From: JAXMHQ01 sp046346665
GTDB lineage: Bacteria; Verrucomicrobiota; Verrucomicrobiia; Limisphaerales; JAXMHQ01
DNA: 64,000 nucleotides
Assembly (NCBI GenBank): GCA_046346665.1
Contig: JAXMHQ010000017.1
Span: forward strand, 1-64,000
Direction of reading: 5' to 3'
This document shows, in pieces, positions 1 to 8,773 of this stretch (position 1 is its first letter; the number at the start of each line of letters is the position of its first letter). Below the pieces are notes generated by a model. That model did no database searches. It had not been told where the DNA came from and saw nothing but the letters and a program-made list of their open reading frames with translations. The position numbers were made by a program, and so were the translations under genes.

Positions 1-613
1 ACTTGGTGAGGCCTGCGACGCTGTGGATGTTGAGTTTCCGCATGATGCGTTCGCGGTGGGTTTCGATGGTGCGGACGCCGACGCCGAGTTTGTTGGCGAT
101 TTCCTTGTTGCTGAGGCCTTCGGCGATTTGGACGAGGACTTCGCGTTCGCGGCCGGTGAGCTGGGCGGCGGCGGATTCGCCGGCGCCGCGGACGTATTTA
201 TTGAGGGCGGCGTGGGCGACTTCGGGGCTGAAGAAGGCTTCGCCGGAATTGACGGTGTCGATGGCGCGGACGAGTTCCTCGGTGGAGGCTTCCTTGAGGA
301 CGTAGCCGGCGGCGCCGGACTGGATGATGCGCATCACGTATTCCGTGTTGCTGTGCATGGACAGGATGAGCACCTTGATTTTGGGCAGTTCCTTCCGCAC
401 CTGTTCCGTGACCTGCAGACCGCTCAAGTGGGGCATGTCGATGTCCATGAGGATGATGTCGGGCATCAGTTCGCGGGCCTTGCGCAGGGCTTCCTGGCCG
501 TCGGCGGCTTCGCCGACGATTTGGAGATGATCGAGCCGGGCGAGGCAGGAGCTGATGCCTTTGCGGACAACGGGGTGATCATCGACCAGGAGCAGTTTGA
601 TGCGTCTCTTCAT
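1..613 (-). CDS. NarL/FixJ-family response regulator (C-terminus cut by window edge)
   Basis: Two-component response regulator that is phosphorylated on an aspartate by an unseen kinase and then binds DNA. The minus-strand translation starts MKRRIKLLLVDDHPVVRKG. It has the acidic pair DD, the phospho-acceptor in LMDIDMPHLSG and the lysine in GYVLKEAS, which together make a full receiver domain. A LuxR-type helix-turn-helix follows (LTGREREVLVQIAEGLSNKE, then VRTIETHRERIMRKL). The last few residues lie beyond base 1. An upstream ATG at 624 is rejected because it meets TGA after four codons. No histidine kinase is adjacent. It lies 137 bp downstream of the barrel gene on the same strand. Target genes are unknown. 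Confidence 0.93.
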   Translation of the reverse strand, partial: MKRRIKLLLVDDHPVVRKGISSCLARLDHLQIVGEAADGQEALRKARELMPDIILMDIDMPHLSGLQVTEQVRKELPKIKVLILSMHSNTEYVMRIIQSGAAGYVLKEASTEELVRAIDTVNSGEAFFSPEVAHAALNKYVRGAGESAAAQLTGREREVLVQIAEGLSNKEIANKLGVGVRTIETHRERIMRKLNIHSVAGLTK

Positions 614-750
614 TTTGTCGTCATGCGTTGACTGGCTGGCCCGGCCTGCGGCCAGCGTTGACTGAATGTGCCCCGGCAGTCCGGGTGTGGGCAAGCCTGT
701 AGAAACCGTCGTGGCCGGGAACGCCTTGGATGTCATTAAGGTTGTTTTCA

Positions 751-1821
751 TTAGAACGAATAGGAAAAACCCAGGTTCACGAACACGGACTCACCCAAAT
801 CCAGGACGGCCTTCCTGCCATTCAATGTATGGGTGTATTGGCCGACGTCCTGGTACTGCACGCCGGCAAAGAGGCTGACCGAATCGGTCAAATTGTAAGA
901 GGCATCGGCCCCCGCGTAGGCGCCGATCAAAAATCCGCTGCTGGAACTGGAGGCGGCGCTCGTGGTGGTGCCGCTGGGGCCGGTGACGGTCTCGTTGTAA
1001 CTGAAACGGCTGGCCACCTCGACCAGCGCAAGACCGGCCTTCAGGTCGAAGGTGAACCCTTTTCCGAGCGGAAATTCAACGTAAGGTCCAACCCTGAACT
1101 GAAACAAATTCGCGTCGAAATTCCGCCAGCCCGTCACGGTCGCCACGCCGGGCACGGTCGAGACGCTTCGATTCGGCGTGTCGCCGATGATGGCGCCCGG
1201 CCCGTTGTAGGTGCCGTTGTAGGGCGGCACCGCGGGCACCACGCCGTTCAGGCTGTAAGTGTCGTTCACCTGCGTCAGCGTCCCCGACACGGTGCGATCG
1301 TCATGCACATTCACCAGCGTGAGGCCGAAGGCGCCTTCCACACCCCAGCGCCAGAAATCGTGCCGGGCCAGCTCGCGCGCCAGGCCGATCTCGAACCCGT
1401 TCCGGGGCGAATTATTCTCGGTGCTGGAGGTCGTCACGGAGGAGCTTTGCATCGTGATCGAGTTGCCCGAAACCTGGCCGGCGTTCTGGTAACCCCAGTT
1501 CCAGGTGCCCTGGAATCCACCGTGATTGTTCCCCGTGATGTCCACCCGGTTGTAACCGTTGTCGTAATTATGGTTGGCGCCCGCGTTGGTTGAACCCGGG
1601 TTGTTCTGGAAACCGGTCAATCCGCCGATGCCCTGGAACGTGGTCTTGATGTTCAGCCCCAGGCTGTAACTCAGGCTCGCCTTCCAGTAACGCTCCGGCG
1701 CCGTCGTGCGCAGCAGCAGCGGATACGGAATGGTGTCGTCGGCGGGCGATTGCGCCCCCGCGATCGTCGCCCCGCAGAGCGAGGCCGCCGCCACCATTCG
1801 AATGTCCAATCGGCGTTTCAT
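751..1821 (-). CDS. outer-membrane beta-barrel-like protein (module 1)
   Basis: 356 residues. A signal peptide runs to about residue 23 (MKRRLDIRMVAAASLCGATIAGA). The rest is rich in alternating aromatic and polar strands and ends in an aromatic residue (VFVNLGFSYSF), as expected of an outer-membrane barrel. I do not recognise a named family. It is clearly homologous to the product of 35577-36623: both have GLNIKTTF or GFNIKTTF near the N-terminus, then NWGYQNAGQVSGNSITM or NWGYNNASQVSGQTLTM, and later an NET strand. It starts 6 bp after the stop of the large Ig-repeat gene, so the two are probably co-transcribed. Membrane location and function are inferred. It could anchor or export the upstream surface protein. 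Confidence 0.7.
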   Translation of the reverse strand: MKRRLDIRMVAAASLCGATIAGAQSPADDTIPYPLLLRTTAPERYWKASLSYSLGLNIKTTFQGIGGLTGFQNNPGSTNAGANHNYDNGYNRVDITGNNHGGFQGTWNWGYQNAGQVSGNSITMQSSSVTTSSTENNSPRNGFEIGLARELARHDFWRWGVEGAFGLTLVNVHDDRTVSGTLTQVNDTYSLNGVVPAVPPYNGTYNGPGAIIGDTPNRSVSTVPGVATVTGWRNFDANLFQFRVGPYVEFPLGKGFTFDLKAGLALVEVASRFSYNETVTGPSGTTTSAASSSSSGFLIGAYAGADASYNLTDSVSLFAGVQYQDVGQYTHTLNGRKAVLDLGESVFVNLGFSYSF

Positions 1822-1827
1822 GAAATC

Positions 1828-4800
1828 CTACGGCTGCAGCAGATACACGCGGTAGAACCGTCGCGGCTCCGCGAGCGGCGAGGTGACCGTTTTCGGCGGG
1901 CCGTTGTCGATCCACTGAATCGAGGTGCCGTTCCCCGTGATCGTCGGCACGGCCGCGAGCCAGTCGACGAGGTTGCTGCTGTATTCCACCTGGTAATGCG
2001 CGTTGGTCACCGTGACGAACTCGACCATGAAACCGTCCGGCAACATCACGCCGCGTGTGATCGGCTGCGGGATGCCGGCGCCGGTGGCGATGCCGCCGGA
2101 GTCCGCCGCGACCACCTGGGCGATGAGCGTCGGGTTCGGCGTCTTCGCGTTGAGCGGGACGTAATACTCAATCGTCAGGTCCGCATAACCGCCGGGCAGG
2201 ATCGGCAGGTTCGATTGAACATAGGGAATCCCGTTGGTCTTCGACGTGGCGTTGTAGACTGTGATCGGGTTGGTGATGCCATAGACCAGGATGCGGATCG
2301 CGGTGAAGGTGGACGGCGTGGGATTGCTCACGCGGACCTGCTGTTCGAACAGACCGGTCTGCAGGTTGAGATGCATGCTGCTCACGATGGTGAGCGGCGG
2401 ATTGGTGATGACGCTGATCGTGACCGGCGCCGAGGTGCTGCTGAGTCCGCCGTCGTCGGTGGCGATGGCGCGGAAGGTGTAGCTGCCGGCGGCGAGATTG
2501 GTGGCCGACGAGGCGTAGGGATTTCCGCCGGCGGTCTGCCAGTAGACATTGGTGCCGTTCAGGAACGCCACGTTCGTCACGGTGCCGTCGGGGTCGGTGG
2601 CGTTGGCGGCGACGATGAAGCTGGCGGGGGCCAGGAACACCGCGCCGTTGGTCGGCGTGAAAATGCCGACCACCGGCGGTTCGTTCACGTGCAGCGACCC
2701 GCTCTGCGTGGCAGTGTTGCAGGGGCCGGTGACTTCCACCGTGTAAGTGCCGTCCATCGACGAATTGACATTCGTCAGCGTGAGTGTGGCCGTGGTTTGG
2801 TTAGGCAGGACGGTGCCGTTCTGTTTCCAGACAAACGTCAGCGGGCCGCTGCCGGTGGCGGCCGTGCTGAAGACGGCCGTGCTGCCGGGGTTGCGGACGA
2901 GCGACGGCAGGGGCGACGCGGTCACGGGGACGTTGACCATGAGCCAGGCGGAATTCGTGGCGCTGCCGCATGCGCCCGTCGCCACGACCGAGTAAAGCCC
3001 GGTATCATTGGTGGTCACGCTGAGAATGCGGAACGCCGGGCCGCTGTTCTGGGGCAGCAGGACGCCGTTCTTGAACCATTGATAAGTGATCGGGCCCGTG
3101 CCGGAGGCGGACGTGACGAACAAGGCCGTGGTTCCGGGGCAATTCGTCTGGCCGGCAAGCGCGGTGAGTGTCACGGGGACATTCACGACGAGCGCGGCGC
3201 TGTTGGTCACGCTCCCGCACGCGCCGCTGACGATGACCGAATACGTGCCGGCGTTTGTCGCGGAGACGTTCGGGAGGGTCAGGACCGGGCCGGATTGGCC
3301 GGAGATCAGCGTGCTGTTCTTGAACCATTGATACGTGAGGGGACCGGTGCCCGACGCGACGGTCGAGAACACGGCGGTTGTGCCCGGGCAATTCGTCTGG
3401 CCGGCAAGCGGAGTGGCGGCGACGGATTGGTTGACCGTCAGCGTCGCGGCATTCGTGACGCTGGCGCAGGCGCCGCTGACCACGACGGAATAGGTGCCGG
3501 CGTCGGAAATCGCGAGGCTCGGCAGGACCAGGCTGGCGGCGGTCTGGCCGGTGAGAAGGTTGTCGTTATGGAACCACTGGTAGGCGATGGGGCCGCTGCC
3601 GGAGGCGACGGTGGAGAACACCGCGGTTGAGCCGGTGCAATTGGTCTGGCTGAGCAGGGCGGTGGCGTTGACGGGCGAGTTTACGACAAGCGCCGCGCTG
3701 TTGCGACGGGCTTCGCACGCGCTGCTGACGATGACCGAATACGCGGCGGCGCTTGTGGCGGAGACGTTCGGGAGGGTCAGGGTCGGGCCGGATTGACCGG
3801 AGATCAGCGTGCTGTTCTCGAACCATTGATAGGTGATAGGACCGGTGCCCGACGCGACGGTCGAGAACACGGCGGTTGTGCCCGGGCAATTCGTCTGGCC
3901 GGCGAGGGCGGTGGCCGCGACCGGTTGTTTGACGGCGAGAACGGCGCTGTTCGAAACGCTGCCGCAGGCGCCGGCCACTAGGACGGAATAGCTGGCCGTG
4001 TCGGTTTCGGAAAGATTCGTCAGCACCAGGACGTTCGCGGTCTGGCCGTCGAGGGCCTGGCTGTTGCGGTACCATTGATACGTGATCGGACCGGTGCCGG
4101 ACGCCGTCGTCGAGAACGCGGCGGTTGTTCCGGGGCAATTCGTCTGGCTGACGAGGGGCGTGGCCGCGACGGCAGCCAGCACGGTGAGCGAAGCGGTGTT
4201 GGTCACATTGCCGCAGGCGCCGCCGACGATCACGGTGTAAGCGGCCGCGTCCAGGGCCGTGACCGCGTTCAACTGCAGGACGGGTCCGGTCGCCGCGAGC
4301 AGGGTTCCATTCTTGAACCACTGATACGTGAACGGTCCTGTGCCGGACGCCACGGTGCTGAACACCGCGGTTGTGCCCGGACAATTCGTCAGTGAAACGA
4401 GCGGCGTCGCGGCCGTCGCCGGATTTACCGTCAACACGGCGCTGTTCGTCACGGTGCCGCAAAGACTGCCGACCACCACCGAATAAATCCCGGCGTCATT
4501 TTGCGTCAGGCCATCGAGCATCAGCACGGCGTTCGTCTCGCCGTCCAGGCTCAAGGAACCGCGGTACCATTGATAGGTCACATCGGACCCCGTGGCGGCG
4601 ACCTGGAACACGGCCGAACCGCCGGCGCATTGGGTTTGGTTCCCGGGCGGCGTCACCACCACGAAGGGGGAATTCACGGTCAACACGGCGCTGTTCGTCG
4701 ACGGCAAACCCGCGGCGCCGCTCACAATCACCCGGTAAATCCCCGCGTCCGACGCGGCGACATTCGTCAGCACCAGCGTGCTGTTGGTTTCCGAGGCGAG

Positions 4801-6138
4801 AGTATTCGTGTCCGCCAGCCATTGATAATTCAGCGCCGTGCCCGTGGCCGAGACGCTGAACACCGCGCTACCCGCCGGGCAGGCCGCCTGGTCGGCGGGC
4901 GGCGTCACGATCGTCACCGGGACGAGCACGGTGAGCGTGGCGGAATTGGTGAGGGCCGCGCCGCAATCGCCGGTGGCGATCGCGGTGTAGACGCCCGCCT
5001 GATTCGTTGTCACCGCGGAGAGCGACAGGGTCGTGCCCGTGCCGACAGTCTGGGCGTTGAAAATCCATTGCACGGCGGCGTGGCTGCCGGTGACGCCGAT
5101 CGTGAACGTGGCGTTGCTGCCGGCGAGCACGGTCTGGTTCGCCGGGGGAACGGTGACCAGCACCGGGGCGAGCACCGTCAGCGAGGCGCTGTTGGAAAGG
5201 CTGTTGCCGCATGCGTCGGAGACCGTGACGCCGTAATTGCCGGCGCTGGCGGCGGTGACTTGCGGGACGGACAGGACGGCATTGGTCTGATTCGCCAGCG
5301 CGCTGTTGGCGAAGTACCACTGGTATTTCAGGGCCGAGCCGGACGCGGCCACGCTGAACACGGCCGTTGCGCCCGGGCAAACGGACTGGTCGGCGGGCGG
5401 GGTGGTGATTGTGACCGGCGTGTTGACGGTGAGCACGGCGGAATTCGTGGCGCGCCCGCAGGCGTTGGTGGCGATCAACTGGTAAAGCCCCGCATCCGCG
5501 GCCGATACGGAGGAGAGCGCCAGGGAGCTGTTGGTCTGTCCGGCAAGCGGGGCGAGATTGCGGTACCATTGGAGCGATACCGGCGCGGTGCCGGCGGTGA
5601 CGGACGCGGTGAACACGGCGTTGCCGCCGGGGCAGGCGGCCTGGTTCGAAATCGGCGAGAGAGCGGGCGCGGTGCAGGCCGGCGCGAGGATGCACGTGAC
5701 CGCCTTCGCGGTGTTGTTGTTCGTGTTCGATTCGGCGGTCGGCGTGTAGATGGAAGCGAAATTCGTGACGTTCCGGCCGGGAACGGCCGCCGGGGTGACC
5801 AGGGCCTGGAACGTGATTTTGCCGCCTTTGTTGACGGCGACCGATCCGAGGTTCCAGGTGATGCGGTTGTTGTAATTGCTGCCGGTGCCGAGGGTGTTGG
5901 TGAGCGGCGACAGCTCGGACGGCAGGAGATCGGTCAGGACCACGGACGCGGCGCTGATCGCGCCTTTGTTCGTGTAAGTGATCGTGTAGGAAACCGTGTC
6001 CCCCACGGCGGCGCTTGCCGGGCCGGTCTTGGTCAGAACCAGGTCGGGCCAGGCGAACGCGGTGTTGCCTGAAAAAAGGCACATCGCGGCCAGAATGCCG
6101 GCACGCAGAGTTTGTCGAATGAGCGCTTCAAGGTTCAT
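1828..6138 (-). CDS. giant secreted DUF11 / Ig-like repeat surface protein (module 1)
   Basis: 1436 residues from the ATG at 6138, chosen because it gives a clean signal peptide (MNLEALIRQTLRAGILAAMC, ending about GNTAFA). The longer frame up to 6459 is implausible and runs into the next gene. After the signal comes a DUF11-type domain (VLTKTGP, VSYTITYTNKG). Twelve Ig-like repeats of about 83 residues follow, each with a Cys or Pro-Gly after the first strand, a YQWY/YQWF core and a DAGxYxV/I motif. Next is a bacterial Ig-type domain (NGAVFLAP, ATDPDGTV), then a C-terminal domain ending FYRVYLLQP. Repeats 6-11 share NCPGTTAVFST and similar sequence, suggesting recent internal duplication. Likely an adhesin or cell-surface stalk. 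The C-terminal region matches that of the 34156-35580 protein, and both genes precede a related barrel gene. Confidence 0.85.
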   Translation of the reverse strand: MNLEALIRQTLRAGILAAMCLFSGNTAFAWPDLVLTKTGPASAAVGDTVSYTITYTNKGAISAASVVLTDLLPSELSPLTNTLGTGSNYNNRITWNLGSVAVNKGGKITFQALVTPAAVPGRNVTNFASIYTPTAESNTNNNTAKAVTCILAPACTAPALSPISNQAACPGGNAVFTASVTAGTAPVSLQWYRNLAPLAGQTNSSLALSSVSAADAGLYQLIATNACGRATNSAVLTVNTPVTITTPPADQSVCPGATAVFSVAASGSALKYQWYFANSALANQTNAVLSVPQVTAASAGNYGVTVSDACGNSLSNSASLTVLAPVLVTVPPANQTVLAGSNATFTIGVTGSHAAVQWIFNAQTVGTGTTLSLSAVTTNQAGVYTAIATGDCGAALTNSATLTVLVPVTIVTPPADQAACPAGSAVFSVSATGTALNYQWLADTNTLASETNSTLVLTNVAASDAGIYRVIVSGAAGLPSTNSAVLTVNSPFVVVTPPGNQTQCAGGSAVFQVAATGSDVTYQWYRGSLSLDGETNAVLMLDGLTQNDAGIYSVVVGSLCGTVTNSAVLTVNPATAATPLVSLTNCPGTTAVFSTVASGTGPFTYQWFKNGTLLAATGPVLQLNAVTALDAAAYTVIVGGACGNVTNTASLTVLAAVAATPLVSQTNCPGTTAAFSTTASGTGPITYQWYRNSQALDGQTANVLVLTNLSETDTASYSVLVAGACGSVSNSAVLAVKQPVAATALAGQTNCPGTTAVFSTVASGTGPITYQWFENSTLISGQSGPTLTLPNVSATSAAAYSVIVSSACEARRNSAALVVNSPVNATALLSQTNCTGSTAVFSTVASGSGPIAYQWFHNDNLLTGQTAASLVLPSLAISDAGTYSVVVSGACASVTNAATLTVNQSVAATPLAGQTNCPGTTAVFSTVASGTGPLTYQWFKNSTLISGQSGPVLTLPNVSATNAGTYSVIVSGACGSVTNSAALVVNVPVTLTALAGQTNCPGTTALFVTSASGTGPITYQWFKNGVLLPQNSGPAFRILSVTTNDTGLYSVVATGACGSATNSAWLMVNVPVTASPLPSLVRNPGSTAVFSTAATGSGPLTFVWKQNGTVLPNQTTATLTLTNVNSSMDGTYTVEVTGPCNTATQSGSLHVNEPPVVGIFTPTNGAVFLAPASFIVAANATDPDGTVTNVAFLNGTNVYWQTAGGNPYASSATNLAAGSYTFRAIATDDGGLSSTSAPVTISVITNPPLTIVSSMHLNLQTGLFEQQVRVSNPTPSTFTAIRILVYGITNPITVYNATSKTNGIPYVQSNLPILPGGYADLTIEYYVPLNAKTPNPTLIAQVVAADSGGIATGAGIPQPITRGVMLPDGFMVEFVTVTNAHYQVEYSSNLVDWLAAVPTITGNGTSIQWIDNGPPKTVTSPLAEPRRFYRVYLLQP

Positions 6139-6302
6139 GAGCGATGAGAGCAGGATAAGGAATTTGGATTCTGGAACAATCAGGGGGAGCCTGTTTGTGG
6201 ACCCGGTGGGATTTCGGTACAAACACCCAGGAACTCCCCCGGGTTTTTTCGGAACGGAATCGGAAAGGACACGACGGACAACGGCGGCGGCGACTGCGGA
6301 GA

Positions 6303-6965
6303 TCAGGTCGGAGTTTCCCGCTGGACCCAGGCGGTGGCGTGCTGGGTGAGTTCGGCGGCGCTCTTCAGGTTGAGCTTTCGTTTGATCTGTTCGCGGTAGT
6401 ATTCCACCGTCTTGACACTCAAATGCAGTTCCTCGGCGATTTCCTTGGTTTTCTTCCACTGCCCGATCATCTGGAAGACTTCCAGTTCGCGATCGCTGAG
6501 GCTCTTGACGGGCGATTCGCTGACGGTGGTCTGACCGCGGACCTGCTGCTGCAGCATTTTGGCGGCGAGCGTTTCGCTGACGTAAATGGCTCCGCTGAGG
6601 ACCCGACGGATGGCAGTGAGGATTTTCTCGAGGGCCTCCTGCTTCATCAGGTAACCCAGGGCCCCGGCGCGAAAGGCGATTTCTGCGTAGATCGATTCGT
6701 CATGAACACTGACCACCAATACGGGCAAACCGGGATATTGCGCCTTGATGTTCCGCATCAACTCCAGGCCGCTGCTGTCCTTCAACGAAATGTCCGCAAT
6801 CACCAGGTCCGGCTTCAGGGTGCTGATCGAGGTCATCGCCTTGGACGCATCCTCCTCTTCGCCCACCACTTCCATGTCGTTCTGCCGATTGATGAGCTGC
6901 GCGATTCCGAATCGTACGACCGCATGATCGTCCACGAGCAGGATGCGCGTCTTGCCTTTTTTCAT
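6303..6965 (-). CDS. LuxR-type response regulator
   Basis: 220 residues from the ATG at 6965 (MKKGKTRILLVDDHAVVRFG). The receiver domain has DD, the phospho-acceptor Asp in VIADISLKDSSG, a Ser/Val pair and the Lys in GYLMKQEA. A GerE/LuxR helix-turn-helix follows (LSDRELEVFQMIGQWKKTKE, then LSVKTVEYYREQIKRKLNL). It is an orphan regulator with no kinase next to it, transcribed in the same direction as the surface-protein gene that begins 165 bp downstream. It may control that gene, but nothing in the sequence proves this. It is a divergent paralogue of the regulator at 1-613. Confidence 0.93.
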   Translation of the reverse strand: MKKGKTRILLVDDHAVVRFGIAQLINRQNDMEVVGEEEDASKAMTSISTLKPDLVIADISLKDSSGLELMRNIKAQYPGLPVLVVSVHDESIYAEIAFRAGALGYLMKQEALEKILTAIRRVLSGAIYVSETLAAKMLQQQVRGQTTVSESPVKSLSDRELEVFQMIGQWKKTKEIAEELHLSVKTVEYYREQIKRKLNLKSAAELTQHATAWVQRETPT

Positions 6966-7093
6966 TTCGCCTTTTTTATAGTCCGGCCGAGCCGGTGCTC
7001 CAGCCGAAACCGTGATCCAGCGAGCCACCGACTGCCCGGGCGGGCGCCATTCTGCATCAAACACCCGGACGTGCGCAATCCGGGATTTGTACC

Positions 7094-7244
7094 AAGGCAG
7101 AAGGCAGAATGTAGAATGCAGAAACCGGGCGCCCGCGATGATGATCTCCTGTAGCCGGAGTCGTGAGATCGCGGAGGCTCGTGCGCTGCCGTCGACGGCG
7201 GCTGCCGTCAGGCTTTCTGCATTCTACATTCTGCCTTCTGCCTT
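7094..7244. repeat. inverted-repeat element, family H (perfect 31-bp arms)
   Basis: The arms at 7094-7124 and 7214-7244 are perfect reverse complements over 31 bp. Each arm is built from a degenerate unit of the type GGCAGAA / GTAGAAT / GCAGAA. The 89-bp interior shows no convincing gene. The perfect match implies a recent arrival or strong selection on pairing. The element sits between divergently oriented genes (response regulator and MFS transporter). Related arms occur near 33753 and 34064. Confidence 0.9.
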
Positions 7245-7347
7245 TGCTTGCGCAGCCCGCTTGACTCGGGCCGGGGGGGCCATAGACTTCCGGCGTGCCA
7301 CACATCCGATCCGATCTGAGCGCGCGTTCGTTGCGGCGCGCCCGCGC

Positions 7348-8640
7348 ATGAAGAAACCTTCCGTCCTTCTCATTTTCCTGACGGTGTTCATCGACCTCGT
7401 CGGATTCGGCATGGTGGTCCCCCTGGTGCCGGTTTACAGCCGGCATTACGCCGCCCCGGGCTGGATGATCGGCGTCATCGTGGCCTCCTATTCGGCCATG
7501 CAATTCCTGTTCTCGCCGGTCTGGGGCCGGCTGTCGGACCGGCGCGGCCGCCGGCCGATCCTGCTGCTCAGCACCGCCGGCGCGGCCCTGTCCTACGTCC
7601 TCTTCGCATTCGGCTCCGGACTCGAAAATCATTCCGCCGCACTCTGGACTCTCCTCGTCTCGCGCGTGTTCGCCGGGATCTGCGGAGGCAATATCACTGT
7701 CGCCCAGGCTTACATCGCCGATATCACCCCGCCGAAGGATCGTTCGCGCAAGATGGGATTGATCGGCATGGCGTTCGGGCTTGGATTCATTTTCGGCCCG
7801 GCGATCGGCGGAATCGGATTGAAACTGTTCGGACCGACCGGGCCGGGCTGGATCGCGGCGGCGTTTTGCGCCGGAAACTTTGTGCTCGCTTACAGCATTC
7901 TTGCGGAAAGCCTCCAGCCCGGATCCGAGCACGCGAAAGGCCGGCCGCGATTGCAGCAGTGGACCGAAACTTTCGCCCGTCCAAATGTCGGGCTGCTGGT
8001 GGTCCTGTTTTTCCTCGCCACCTTCTCATTCAGTTGCTTCGAAGTGACGCTGCCGCTGCTGGTGAGCGACAACTTTGCGCTCGGAATCGCCTCGGATGAA
8101 ACACGCTCGGCGGGAACGGTCATCTGGCTGTTCGTGTTTTGCGGATCGATCGGGGCGCTCATCCAGGGCGGCGCCATCGGGCGGCTGGTGAAACGGTTCG
8201 GCGAACCGCGATTGATCGGGCTGAGCCTGTTGCTGACGGGCGTCAGCCTGGCGCTGCTGCCGTGGATCCACGGACAGGGCCCCCTGGTCTGGAGCGAATT
8301 GTTCCAGGCCGCCGGCCATCCCTGGCTTTACATGCTCATGGCCCTGGCGCTGTTGTCGGTCGGATCCAGCCTGACCCGGCCGCCGCTGTTCGGGTTGCTG
8401 TCGAACCTCACCCCGGCGCACGACCAGGGGGCGACCATCGGCGTCGCGCAAAGCGCGGGCAGCCTGGCGCGCATCCTGGGCCCCATTTTTGCCGCGTCGT
8501 TGTACGGAAGGATTCCATTCCTGCCTTACGTGGTTTGCGCAGGCATCTGCCTGGGCTCGGGATTGCTGGCCTTCGGGCGGCTCTCGGGGGTCAAGCCGCT
8601 GCCGGCGCATGCGGAGGCAGGCGAAGGAATTCCGGATTAA
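7348..8640 (+). CDS. MFS efflux transporter (TetA-like)
   Basis: 430-residue integral membrane protein starting MKKPSVLLIFLTVFIDLVGF. It has about 12 hydrophobic segments and the MFS signature loop between TM2 and TM3 (GRLSDRRGRRPILL). FIDLVGFGMVVPLVP in TM1 is typical of the tetracycline-efflux (DHA1) subgroup. It probably exports a drug or metabolite by proton antiport. The substrate cannot be read from sequence. The gene stands alone between repeat elements. The start at 7348 is preferred over the longer frame, which would read through the family H repeat. Confidence 0.9.
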   Translation: MKKPSVLLIFLTVFIDLVGFGMVVPLVPVYSRHYAAPGWMIGVIVASYSAMQFLFSPVWGRLSDRRGRRPILLLSTAGAALSYVLFAFGSGLENHSAALWTLLVSRVFAGICGGNITVAQAYIADITPPKDRSRKMGLIGMAFGLGFIFGPAIGGIGLKLFGPTGPGWIAAAFCAGNFVLAYSILAESLQPGSEHAKGRPRLQQWTETFARPNVGLLVVLFFLATFSFSCFEVTLPLLVSDNFALGIASDETRSAGTVIWLFVFCGSIGALIQGGAIGRLVKRFGEPRLIGLSLLLTGVSLALLPWIHGQGPLVWSELFQAAGHPWLYMLMALALLSVGSSLTRPPLFGLLSNLTPAHDQGATIGVAQSAGSLARILGPIFAASLYGRIPFLPYVVCAGICLGSGLLAFGRLSGVKPLPAHAEAGEGIPD

Positions 8641-8656
8641 GCGTTGGGCTCCTAAT

Positions 8657-8720
8657 CGTCCTCGTCCTCGTCCTCGTCCTCGAATCTGGGGCTCGTGGAC
8701 GTGGACGAGGACGAGGACGA
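8657..8720. repeat. inverted-repeat element, family J (CGTCCT units)
   Basis: The left arm (8657-8682) is four tandem CGTCCT-type hexamers. The right arm (8695-8720) is the complementary GGACGA/GTGGAC series. The short interior makes a stable hairpin just after the MFS stop codon, so it could also work as a bidirectional terminator. A single degenerate family C arm (CCATTTATCCATTGATCC) follows at about 8744-8761. Family J recurs around 25861-26002. Confidence 0.85.
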
Positions 8721-8773
8721 AGATAAGCCCGCGGCTGCGATACTCCATTTATCCATTGATCCGAGCGCCCCCC

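Noticed and set aside
6183..6240. Imperfect palindrome upstream of the giant surface-protein gene
   Set aside because: GGGGGAGCCTGTTTGT pairs only loosely with ACAAACACCCAGG...CTCCCCC, and no known operator matches. It may be chance.
7057..7932. Long minus-strand frame over the MFS gene
   Set aside because: It overlaps a clear transporter on the other strand, has no domain logic and passes through the family H repeat.
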